Of a DNA stretch of 64,000 nt, positions 34,661-45,031 are shown one piece after another. The notes under the pieces were generated by a model. That model made no database searches. It was not told the DNA's origin and worked only from the letters and a program-made list of their open reading frames with translations. Positions within the stretch are counted from its first letter, which is position 1, and every line of letters begins with the position of its first letter. The DNA comes from Fremontodendron californicum (taxonomy: Eukaryota > Streptophyta > Magnoliopsida > Malvales > Malvaceae): contig JAULJL010000002.1 of the NCBI GenBank assembly GCA_030761205.1, forward strand, positions 21,121,010 to 21,185,009. Direction: 5' to 3'. Made by a program: the position numbers and the translations under genes.

Positions 34661-36194
34661 TGTTGTCGGATTTACACCACGCAAGTGCACGTATCGTTGA
34701 CAAGTAATATAATGAAAAGTTGAGTGTCGATCCCACGAGGAATTAGTATTAAATTTGCTAAGTACTAAAATTCACACACTTAATCTTACCTAAACAATTA
34801 AATAAAGATGGTAATTAAAAACTAAAATTAAAATAAACTAATATGAAAGCAAGCAAATTATAGAGATGAATTCAATTAATTAATAAAATCCTAGGATTAC
34901 AACTTCCTTCAACACTTCGCTTGAATCTCTCTCCACCTTTCACTTGATTAATGATCCTGAGTTGTTAAGCTAGAGTTCTAATCTATTTATAAGCATCTGT
35001 CGATGGTCTTATAAAAATATCTTTCTTAACTAATTAACTATATGTCTATGATATTTGAATTAAAGAAGAACTCATTAAGCTTAGGCTCTAACAATGGTTA
35101 CACATGACAAGTAAATATATTTCTACCCTACCTGCAGATCAATTCATCCTAATAAATGAATATGAAACATGTGTCAGTCAATCCATGTCTAACACTAAAC
35201 TCCCTATGACTAGTTGTATTTAGGTTAACAAATCAATCTAATTGGTAGCTAAGCAATTAGAAGCATTAAGAACAAGATTGAACAAACAACTCAACAAACC
35301 ATTAAATCAAGCTAGAGAGAGAAAGTAAATTCAAACTATGTGTTGAGTTCCATTGAAATCCTAGTAAAAGAAAATTAGTTCATGATAATTAATGAAAACA
35401 AATATTCAAATAGTTTAACCATCATCAACTACAGAAGAAAAATAAAGAAGAGAAAAGAGAAAAAAAAACTAAGAGTAGTCAGTTCTTGAGTCTTCAATCT
35501 TCAAATTTTCTTGAGAGAAGTTGGTGGCTACTATCTTATTGAGAGAGAATTAGGTTTCTAGGTATCCGATCCTCTTTATTCTGACCTAAAAGAGTCCTAT
35601 TTAAAGTGCCCAAGGCCTCCTGGAGTCTAAAACTTCACTCCCAAGCAAAACAGGTAAGTTTTAGGATTTTTAGATTTACAATTACTATTCATGCATCAGG
35701 CACTGCAGCACTGGCTTTCCAGTGCTGCAACGCTGACTCTCGAATTGGAGAGCCAGCCTTCTCGGTTTGTTGCACTTCGCCTCTGTCATCTTCTTGAAAT
35801 TTGTTAGCTGTTTTGACTAGGTAACTCTTGTCTGATTTTGATACGCCTTATATTGTTGGAAAGGTATGGAAGTCATCTTAAAAAGTCAAGCAGGGATTTT
35901 TTTCATTTGAAGTCTTTAAGATCAAGTTTTTCTTGAAACAAGCTCCGGAGGTCGAATCTGCCTACTCATTGCTTTGCACCAATTTTTGTCATTTTGCACC
36001 TTGAAGCTCCAGATCACCTTGGACCTATAAAAACACATAACTAGCCACTAAATAACTATTTTAAACATAAAATGAATAATTAAAATAAATATAAAAATAT
36101 CTAAAACTAATCAAATCCTAATAAAATCCTCAAGGACTTAGCCGATTTAAAAGCATAAAATATGGCAAAATAACTATATTTCCTAGAGTTATCA
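34661..36194 (-). mobile_element. Athila B 5' LTR
   Basis: 1,534 bp, on the minus strand from TGATAACTCTAGG (36194) to ...CCGACAACA (34661). The partner is 1-1014. Directly to its right is the interrupted RT/RNase H frame of element A, so the LTR marks the insertion point. The matching target duplication (acaag at 36195-36199) would lie left of the window. Confidence 0.88.
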
Positions 36195-37439
36195 ACAAGT
36201 GGCATTAATTCTGGTGAGTTGGATAAATAGTGTTTAACCTTTTCAAAAGCAACCCTTCATCCATTTTCCCGGATCACGCTTTGGAAGTAGCTTAAATATT
36301 GGATCACACTTATCGGTTAACTAAGAAATAAATCGAGCAATGTAATTCAATCCTCCTAGAAAGCCTCTCACTTCCTTTTGAGTACGAGGTGGTGGAAAAT
36401 TCTGGATGGCCTTCACTTTATCCGAATCAATCTCAATTCCCCTTTTAAAAATAACAAAACCCAATAATTTTCCCGAAGTGACTCCGAAGGTACACTTTGT
36501 CGGGTTTAGTTTGAGCCGAAATTTTCTCAATCTTTCGAAAAGCTTCTTAAGATTCTCAATATGATCCTCTTCTCCTTGTGACTTTGCAATCATATCATCA
36601 ACATAAACTTCAATCTCCTTATGACTCATATTATGAAACAAAGTCACCATGGCTCTCTGATATGTTGCCCCGGCATTCTTCAACCCAAAAGACATTACCT
36701 TATAGCAGAATGTTCCCCACATCGTCACAAACGTGGTTTTCTCCATATTTTCTGGTGCCATCTTAATCTGATTGTACCCTGAGAATCCATCCATGAAAGA
36801 AAACAAAGAACTTTTTGCTGTATTATCCACCAAGGTATCAAAGTGAGGCAAAGGGAAATTGTCTTTAGGACTGGCCCTGTTCAGATCCTGGTAATCGACA
36901 CACATTCGTACTTTTCCATCTTTCTTTGGTACTGGGACAATATTTGCCACCCATTTTGAATATTTTGCCACTTCTAAGAACCCAACATCAAACTACTTCT
37001 TCACCTCTTCTTTTATCTTTAACAACATGTCCGGCCTCATTCTTCTCAATTTCTGTTGAATTGGCTTGCACTATGGCCTTAAAGGGAGCTTATGAATCAC
37101 AATATCTAGATCCAACCCTGGCATGTCTTGGTATGACCATGCAAATACATCTACATATTCCCAGAGCAAAACTATTATTTCACCCTTTGTTGATGATGAC
37201 AATGCAGCCCCAATTTTGACCTCTTTTATTTCTTCCCCACTTCCAAGATTTTTCATTTCCAACAGCTCTTTATGAGGTAGTACTCGCTTCTCCTCTTGTT
37301 CTATTTTTCTCAATAAATCCGAAGGCAAACCATAATCTTCGGCCTCTTTATTGGCGTCAAAACCACCCGTGCAAATGGGTCTTTCAAAATCAATTTCAAA
37401 ATTATTGATAGGGAGGTCCTCATGTTCCACACCCGTACA
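36195..37439 (-). pseudogene. pol (RT): Reverse transcriptase of element A (broken, truncated by Athila B)
   Basis: A minus-strand Tat/Ogre pol fragment. It starts after the intron region with GVEHEDLP, DYGLPSDLLRKIEQEE and YVDVFAWSYQDMPGLD, then KDGKVRMCVDYQDLNRASP, FSFMDGFSGYNQIKMAPE, FGLKNAGATYQRAM, YVDDMIAKS (YVDD at about 36594-36605) and LLGFVIFKRGIEIDSDKVKA. The frame from 36971 to 36321 is open for 216 codons, less damaged than C. A stop near 37070 and stops after 36321 break it. The beginning of RNase H is lost where the Athila LTR was inserted. The rest of pol must lie left of the window. Confidence 0.9.
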
Positions 37440-37675
37440 CTTGTAAATAGGTGAGGAAGAAACAATATAGGAAAGTATATAGGTAATGAAAGAAAATGAA
37501 AAGCAAGAATGAAAGAATATGGATACATTAATATAAAGAAAATGCATCGTGCTTGTTTTTTATTGAATGAAGATTTTTAAACATAAAACCATTCCAAAAA
37601 GATTCTTAATATCCTTGGGCAAAGATAATTAAGATTCTTTTAAACTTATTACTTTGGAGTAGACCTAAAGACTAT
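37440..37675 (-). other. Intron-like gap of element A, part
   Basis: Aligns with 21004-21229 of C on the opposite strand. It contains the candidate donor region, and D inserted a few bases upstream of the tttaggtct phrase. The acceptor AG of C is changed to AA here, with a new AG one base later. Confidence 0.6.
37671..37675. repeat. Target-site duplication, left, of element D
   Basis: actat, perfectly repeated at 55764-55768. Joining the flanks with one copy restores a stretch that matches the protease-RT junction of C. Confidence 0.92.
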
Positions 37676-40489
37676 TGTAGACACCTAATTTTGTCCGGGC
37701 CACTAAACAGGTATGTTTTCTTCCCATATTGATGTTTCCGAGTATAAAAAGACTGTTTTCATCCTGCAGGTGGTACTCCGAGACTTAGTTTAAGAGGGCG
37801 AGCATAAAAAGTCAAACTTGAAAAAAGTCAACCCCGAAAAAGTCAACCCCGAAAAAGTCAACCCCAGAAAGTCAACTACTGAAAAAGTCAACCCACTTTC
37901 AAAATCAAGATTTTAAGTTCAGTTGAAAAATGGAGAAAGAATTTTGATAATTCGAGGTCTACATTGAAAGATATGGAGTTCGGAAGTTGGGATTTGGAGA
38001 TTCAGTAGAAAAGAAACCCTAATCCGAGAAATTTGGGGAAAAGTGCTTAAACGATCAAACTGGTCGAAATTGAAGGTTCCAAATGAAAGATAAGCACTGA
38101 CTACGGGTAATGGAGAAGTCACTTGCAAGAAAAACCGAAAGAAAAGTCAATCCGGGAGAAAACCGAGAATTAGGGTTTTTAGTGGATTTCGGTGAAATCG
38201 GGAAGAATCACAGAAATGGCCCGACTTGGTAAGACCAAAGCCCCCAATGGATGAGGAATGATTAAAAAGGATGGCCCAAGGCTCAGATTGAAGAAAATCT
38301 GAAAATCGGACTTGTTTTGAGCAAAACCGGGTTTCGGAGGTTAAAGGGCAAAATTGGAAAATTTTGGGAAAAATAGCAAATGGACTCCGAAAATTATGGA
38401 AAATTTGTCAATCTCATTCTTAAATCATTTGAAAGAGATTGGTAAAAGAAAATCTTGATTCCGAGTTCGTTTGCAAAATGGCCAAATCCCGGGCTTCTTA
38501 TGCAGTAATTCAAAAAGATAAATCCCGGAAAAATAGCAAATGGACTCCAAAAATTCTGAAATTTGGTAAATCTCATTTTTAAATTATTTGGAAGAGATTG
38601 GCGAAATAAAATCTTGATTCCGAGTTCATTTGCAAAATGGCTAAATCCCGAGCTTCCTATGCAGTAATTCAAGCCGATAAATCCCGAAAAAATACCAAAT
38701 GAGCTCCAAAAATTACGAAAACTTTCAGATCACACTTTTTAATTATTTTGAAGAGATTGGTGAAGAAAAATCTTGATTTGGAGCTCGTTTAAAAAATGGT
38801 AAAAAGTAGGGGCATAAAAGGACATTTTGGGAAGAAAAAATCCAAATAAATAGCAAACGGACTCGGATAATTTTGAAAACTTCCAGAACTCAATATTTTA
38901 TTATTTTGGAAGTATTAAAAAAAGAAAAATTGAATTTGGAGCCCGTTTGATATTTATTTTGCATCCGAGGGGGCAAAATGGTCATTTCACCCAAGCAACC
39001 GAAAAGGGCTTTTTGGGCCCTTCAAAAAATCAGAGTTGGGCTGGAAAAAAGATGTCAACATTTTTCTTGGACAGCTGTAACTTGAGAGGGCTGAGATGCT
39101 AATCTAAGGGTGATAATTTCATGACTTTTCATCTTGAATTATTGGCCATTTGATTGAAATTAGGTTACACAAAAATGACAACATCTTGGAGTCCATATAA
39201 GCATCATTTTTTGCCAGCCCTAGAAGGGAGGCAGATTTTGGTTTTTTTCTTTTCCATTTTGGCTTATTTCTCTTAGTTTTTCTTAGTTTTTATCTTCTTG
39301 GTTGAGAGCAAAAAAAGAAAAGTTTAGAAAAAAAAGGAAAGTTTGAAGAGAAAAGCTTGAAATATTAGCTTCTTGAGGTTGCTCTTGAGCACCAACTCTT
39401 GCACTTTCATTTTCTATTCTTGTTTTTTGCTATTTTAATCTCTACTTGGTGAGTTTTCATTTTAGAATAATGTTTTTTTTGTTCTTCCTTCATTTCCTTT
39501 CTTAAGTATATTTTATTTACATTTTGTTTTTACAATAAACTCACCATGGCCAAATGGCCTACATTATTTATTTTAAGTTGTTGTGTTGATTCATTTTACC
39601 ATATTGTTTATGCTATTTTCTTGTTTTTGATGTTTTAAATGTTATGTTATTTCATGTTCTTAAGTTATATTTAATTTGGTTGCTTTATTTGTTGCCATTT
39701 ATGTCTTAGATTTCATGTTTTTGCATTTTTAATTTTCTGTTTTCATGTTGTTTAAATTTGAGCATGTTTTAGAGTTAGCATATTAAGTGTTTGTGAAAAT
39801 GCTTGTGTGATTCTTTGCATGATTCTTGTTTTATATCTTAGTGAGCATGTTTTAGACTTAGTATATTAGGTGTTTGTGAAAATGCTTGTGTGATTTTTGT
39901 GTTATGACTTAGTTTTTCATGCTAGTATGCCAAGTGTTTGAGAAAATGCCATGCTTGTTGGAGCTTGAGGCCATTTGGCTACTCCATGTGTTTTGCATTG
40001 TGTGTTGCATTTTTTGTCATGCTAGTTGTTAGGTTTTTGCATTTGCATGATATTTGGTTGGATTTTTGAATTAAGCATGCCTTGTGTTTGTAAAAATGCC
40101 ATGCATGTTTTAGGTCTAGGTTACATTAAATGCCATGCAAGTTCATGTTAGGTCTAGGCCATATTATTTATGTCATGCATTTTCCTTACATTTAGGTTTA
40201 GATCCATGCATTATGTTTGCTGCATTATTTCATGCATTTCATATTCATACCACTTGAATAATGACTTGAGCCAATTGATGGTTCAAAGTCATGCTCTCTT
40301 GAGCACACTTGTGGAAAATTAAGTTTGTCAAGTTGATTATTCTACCTTTGTGATTTTTTTACTTAGACAATTTTTATCTAACTTTCAAAAAGTCTTAGCT
40401 ATTGTTTGGAAATCATTTTATGAGTTTCAAATATTTTTACTTTGATTTTTAAATGATTTTATCAAAGACAAAAAAATGTGCTAGCAAAG

Positions 40490-41130
40490 CAGTTTGTTTT
40501 TTTTTCCTCCAAAAACTCGTACATCTCTGATTTTTCTGGGAATTCATCTTTGATCATTAAATTAAGCCGATTTTTTATCGTGTAGTTTTACATGTCCTGA
40601 GTCTCCAGTAATTTTTTCAGAATTTTTGGAATTTTTAAAAATAGGGTAAAAAATCGTGGATTAAAACTGGACAGTGGAGTCAGAATTGAATTTAAAGAAA
40701 AACAAAGCAGTTTTTTCTCCTCAAAAAACTCGTACATCTCTGATTTTTTTGGGAATTCATCTTTGATCATAAAATTAAGCCGATTTTTTATCGTGTAGTT
40801 TTACATGTTCTGAGTCTCCAGTAATTTTTTTAGAATTTTTGGAATTTTTAAAAATAGGGTAAAAAATCGTGGATTAAAACTGGACAGTGGAGTCAGAATT
40901 GAATTTAAAGAAAAACAAAGCAGTTTTTTCTCCTCCAAAAACTCGTACATCTATGATTTTTCTGGGAATTCATCTTTGATCAGAAAATTAAGCCGATTTG
41001 TTTTCGTGTAGTTTTGCATGTCCTGAGTCTCCAGTATTTATTTTAGAATTTTTGGAAGTTTTAAAAATTGGGTAAAAAATCATGGATTAATACTGGACAG
41101 TGGAGTCAGAATTGAATTTAAAGAAAAACC
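40490..41130 (+). repeat. Three tandem ~215-bp copies inside the D LTR
   Basis: Copies start cagttt... at 40490, 40708 and 40921, each running from cctccaaaaactcgtacatc through gagtctccagta to ggagtcagaattgaatttaa. The 3' LTR has the same three copies (53724-54364). LTRs C, E and F have only one copy of the block (for example 5330-5550), so the triplication is specific to the D subfamily and older than this insertion. Confidence 0.88.
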
Positions 41131-42157
41131 ATTTTTCTGTTTTGGTTAATTTACTTAGAGTGGGCTGATTAGGAGGGTTAGCTACTGACTTAGGATAATT
41201 TATAAGCCTTTTTAAACTCTAAAAATGGTTTTTCAAGTCCCGTGTTAAGGGTAGCCAAGTCCGGATTTTTTTAAACTTAGGAAATTAGAGCCATTTAAAA
41301 AATTCTAGCCCAGTTTTTATTTTTAATTCAAGCTTCTCAAAATTATTTTCAAACAATCACAAAGTATTTTGGTTTTAGAATATTTAATTTGACATATTTT
41401 CCTAAGGTAGCCGGATATCTTTTTAGATATACGGATTTCCTTAATTAAAGGAAAAAATACATTTCATGCATTGCATTTTTATATTCATGCATTTTATATA
41501 ATATGTGATTCTTGTTATAATAATTTCTATGATATTGTTATTATTTTGATTTATATTTTTGATGTTATATGGTTTATCATATGATTTGGAATATTTCATG
41601 ATATCCCATGCTTTTATTTAGTCATTTTTTTGGTCATATTATTTAGCATATACTATGTTCATGCACTATTATTTCTATTTTTATTTTCATGCATATTATA
41701 TGGTAGCATTATTTCATATTCCATTTCATTTAATGTATATGCCATATCATTCATGTTTGCCATGTCATTTAGGTTGCATTATATTATTTAGATTTTGCTA
41801 TGTCATTTTATTTATGTCATGCATATACATGTTCATTTATTTTAAATGTTTTCAAAAAGATAATGGTTTTCAATAAAAATAAAGATATTCCCGAGTTAAA
41901 ATAATTCATGAGTTCTCTACCGGGTTTGCTGGAGGGAATTTCATCAATTATCATTAATAAAGGAATATCTTTCTTTCAAAAGAAGAATGATTCGGAAAGT
42001 TTTCCAAAACTAATAAAAATTTCTATATTTTGCCACGTTTGTTGGGGAATATAGGAAAATTTTGAATTTATAAATTCCGGACCATTTTCAATAAAAAAAT
42101 GGAATTATTTTTAAATTGGGAATTAACTTGAAATACTAAGTTTAAAACCAACTTTTT

Positions 42158-42186
42158 ACCGAGACTTGAGATAACACACGATTAAT
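42158..42186 (+). promoter_or_regulatory. Left arm of LTR-leader inverted repeat (D)
   Basis: accgagacttgagataacac followed by acgattaat is complementary to 42574-42601 with three differences. It corresponds to 13749-13776 in C. Confidence 0.7.
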
Positions 42187-42532
42187 AAGGTACCGATTTA
42201 TACGGGCGTTGTGGGGGTGCTAATCCTTCCCCACACGTAACCGACTCCCGAACCCGCTTCTTTGATTTCTCTGGTTTAAAACGCAGACTTGAAATTGGTT
42301 TTTAAAATGTTTTAATTAATTTTTAAAATATTTTATAAAACCGGTTTTAATAGGTGGCCGATCACACCTAGCTAAAAAAGATTGGTGGCGACTCTATGTC
42401 TTTTTTAAGGTCATTTTCAAAACCTTCATTTTTCTAGAGGAATTAAGTCGACTTTTCCTCGATTTTTTAATGTCACATCTAACGAATAATAAAGTCTTGC
42501 GATGAGACGTTATTTTTTAGGTTGCGACAGCT

Positions 42533-42550
42533 TGGCGACTCCACTGGGGA
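42533..42550 (+). other. Primer-binding site, tRNA-Arg type (D)
   Basis: TGGCGACTCCACTGGGGA, 3 bp after the LTR, identical to the site in C. An intact primer site fits the recent mobility of D. Confidence 0.88.
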
Positions 42551-42573
42551 CATATTAGAGAGTCAGGCCTAGA

Positions 42574-42601
42574 ATTAGTCGTGTGTTATCAAAGTCTCGG
42601 T
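42574..42601 (+). promoter_or_regulatory. Right arm of LTR-leader inverted repeat (D)
   Basis: attagtcgtgtgttatcaaa then gtctcggt, complementary to the LTR segment 42158-42186. It lies 23 bp downstream of the primer site, as in C. Confidence 0.7.
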
Positions 42602-44069
42602 TTTGTTGGTTTAATTGGTATTTGATTTTAATTCCCACATTTTTTTAATAAGGAGAATTTTGAAAATAATAAATTGTTTTTAAATATGTTCATACTCATG
42701 TGCATGCATTTTATTTTTGTTCTCTAGTTATTTAAGGTTGTATATTATAATTGCTTGTTGGTTAATGCGTTACACTATTCTTGAATGTTTTAATTGCTAG
42801 GGCATTTAGAATAAGGTTTGTAGAATAGGTGGTGAAAGGTTTATTATTCCTCCACACACACTACACGTGCATTTGCATAACATGAATCCTATACCCGGGT
42901 TCCGTCCTTTTAAGTGGGAGTAAAGTAACTACGCCTTCGTGATTGATCCTCCGTATGGGCTAGTGAAACACTTTCGGAGTATAAAGTACCTAATGCCTTC
43001 GTGATGATCCTCCGCATGGGCATAGGAAAATATACTCTAACGAATTGAACCCGCTTTTATCGGGGTGCCTTACTAGCCTTCACCGGCGACAGTGAGGAAC
43101 AATTCGGAGCCTTAGAACCGATTCACCCTCATATAGTGAACCTAGGCGAAGCCATACCGGATTTCCGTTAGATATACCGAAAATAGGAACACATAGAGGG
43201 ACAGTTCTAAACCTTTTGTTACCTATTTTACACTCCGAATAAGTGTGGTAGATCGGGCAACGATGTACGTACATCGCCCGTAATAAATGTGATACTCCGC
43301 CTCGAAGGCATCGTGATGCCTAAATAAGCAGATATTGCTGGGGCAGATGTTCATTAGCTGTTTTTAAAAAAAAAAATCTTTTTTAAGCATTTTGCATGTT
43401 GCACATTTCATACATGTGTGAATAGAGTGTGTACATTTTTGGTTGTGTTATTGATCTCATTCTTTGCAATAAACAGTTGGTAATTTCATTTGATGATTTC
43501 ATAAAATAGGTAGTGTCACATGAACATTTGCATATGGTACCATAGTGGGATCCACCCTGAAATTCTTTTGAAAATAATGTGATTGGTTTTTCATAAAAAA
43601 AAAAAAACACAAAAAAAAGCATGTTAAAAAAAATCATAAATTAGGAGGCAAATCTTGCATAATGAGATTTTTGAATAATCAAGATTTAGGTCTCACCAAT
43701 TTCGTGTAATCATTGGTTAATTTATTTGTGTCATTTTGACATCGTGTTACAGTCATAACATGCATGATTATTCATTATAGAATACATTTGTGATATACAT
43801 GGTCATTCTTTGTACCTACCTTTGTATTAATTCATTTATTCTTAGCATGTATCATTTTGACATCATAGCATGCATGGTCATTCATTGTAGGACACGTTTA
43901 TGACATGCATAGTCATTATCTGTATATACCTGGCATTAGATTGCATCCATAGCATACATAGTCATCATAATTTCTCTGTATATGTTCATGCATTATCATC
44001 AGTTTATTCATGCACATAGGAATAGAGCATGTACATTCATAATCTTAATCTCATGACATTTTCATTTGC
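42602..44069 (+). other. Leader of element D
   Basis: Non-coding. At 42905-43040 it shares the duplicated cctccgtatgggctagtg phrase with C. From about 43740 to 44000 it has loose repeats of catgcatggtcattcattg type. ORF1 of C has no counterpart here; it is replaced by this tract and the ORF at 44070. Confidence 0.65.
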
Positions 44070-44810
44070 ATGAAAGGGGTTCGAGATATGAGGAATGAAT
44101 CGGAGGAACGATTGGGTGCTTTGGAACGCAATCAAGATGAATATGGACATGAAATCCGAGAGGTGAAGGAACAACTTGCCAATTTGCTGAAAATGGTTGA
44201 GGATATGGGTAACAGTAAAGGTGAACTTTCTCAGGGCTTCGCATCATCTTCGGATCAACCAAAACCATTAGGTCCAGAACATACAATCCTTGCTGGATCC
44301 TGTACTTGTCAATGCCACAAAGGTTGCAATCCTGATGAAATTGTGGACAAAATCATGAAAATAATTAAACCTGAAAGCCTGATACCAAAGACAGAAACCT
44401 CGAATCCAGTACCATACCTGCAAACTGTTCTAGGTCCAAACCAGTATCCCCACCCTACCATGGTCCAATCGTCCATTGGGACGACCACTACGGGATTCCT
44501 GAATCCCACTCCATCGTTACCAACTACCAGTTCATACTATTTCCCTCATCAATCACCTTATCCAGTACCTGGGATAGGAACCTCGAGCTATGTACAACCT
44601 CCAAAGGCCCCGTGTCCAAATCCGTACCCTTACCATGCTGTTCCACCACATCCCCATGTAAACACTCCGGTTCGAACCTTAGTGCCACCACCAAGTGCCC
44701 CAACTCCTAGGCCATGTGTGACTAAGAAACGATCCCAGAATAAGACCCAAATGCATTTTGATCCCATTCCAATCTGTTTATTCTTTGTTTGCAACATGTT
44801 GGCATTGTGA
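44070..44810 (+). CDS. Uncharacterised 246-aa ORF upstream of gag in element D
   Basis: An open frame from ATG 44070. A charged N-terminal helix with heptad pattern (SEERLGALERNQDEYGHEI, residues 11-29, continuing to about residue 48) is likely a coiled coil. A compact Cys cluster CTCQCHKGC follows at residues 78-86. From about residue 110 to 220 the protein is rich in Pro, Ser and Tyr. I do not recognise a family. The coiled coil plus Pro/Tyr-rich plan resembles the ends of Tat gag with the capsid domain missing, so it may be a duplicated and reduced gag, or an accessory protein replacing ORF1. An intact frame in a young element suggests it could be expressed. It could also be a partial relic, because the last residues (after about 225) look like read-through of non-coding DNA. 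Confidence 0.55.
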   Translation: MKGVRDMRNESEERLGALERNQDEYGHEIREVKEQLANLLKMVEDMGNSKGELSQGFASSSDQPKPLGPEHTILAGSCTCQCHKGCNPDEIVDKIMKIIKPESLIPKTETSNPVPYLQTVLGPNQYPHPTMVQSSIGTTTTGFLNPTPSLPTTSSYYFPHQSPYPVPGIGTSSYVQPPKAPCPNPYPYHAVPPHPHVNTPVRTLVPPPSAPTPRPCVTKKRSQNKTQMHFDPIPICLFFVCNMLAL

Positions 44811-45031
44811 TTGCATTTATCACATATATGGTCAGCATGTTTCCATTGTACATATCCATACATCATATTGTTTAGGCTTCACATGCATCAAATTGCATTC
44901 ATGGCTCATTCATCATGACATACATTTGGGGGAAATAAAATAGAAGTTGGCTTGGCTTTAGGAGTCTTTGAAAGAATTTCCATTTCAAATCAGAAGAAGT
45001 ACTGAGTACACTTTTAATACAGGCCGGTGCT

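Larger units (their letters stand above)
37676..42529 (+). repeat. 5' LTR of element D
   Basis: Starts tgtagacacctaattttg, ends ggttgcgaca. Contains the 158-160-bp units (38376, 38536, 38695, 38853), a triplicated ~215-bp block (40490-41130), the conserved box (42158-42300) and an internal primer-like site (42386-42396). The antisense ORFs at 37919-38128, 38394-38672 and 40588-40770 have identical or near-identical partners in the 3' LTR and are not supported as genes. Confidence 0.95.

Noticed and set aside
44309..44509. Antisense ORFs opposite the D ORFs (44062-44286, 44309-44509, 44630-44866, 45646-45837)
   Set aside because: Shadows of the sense frames at 44070-44810 and 45032-46447.
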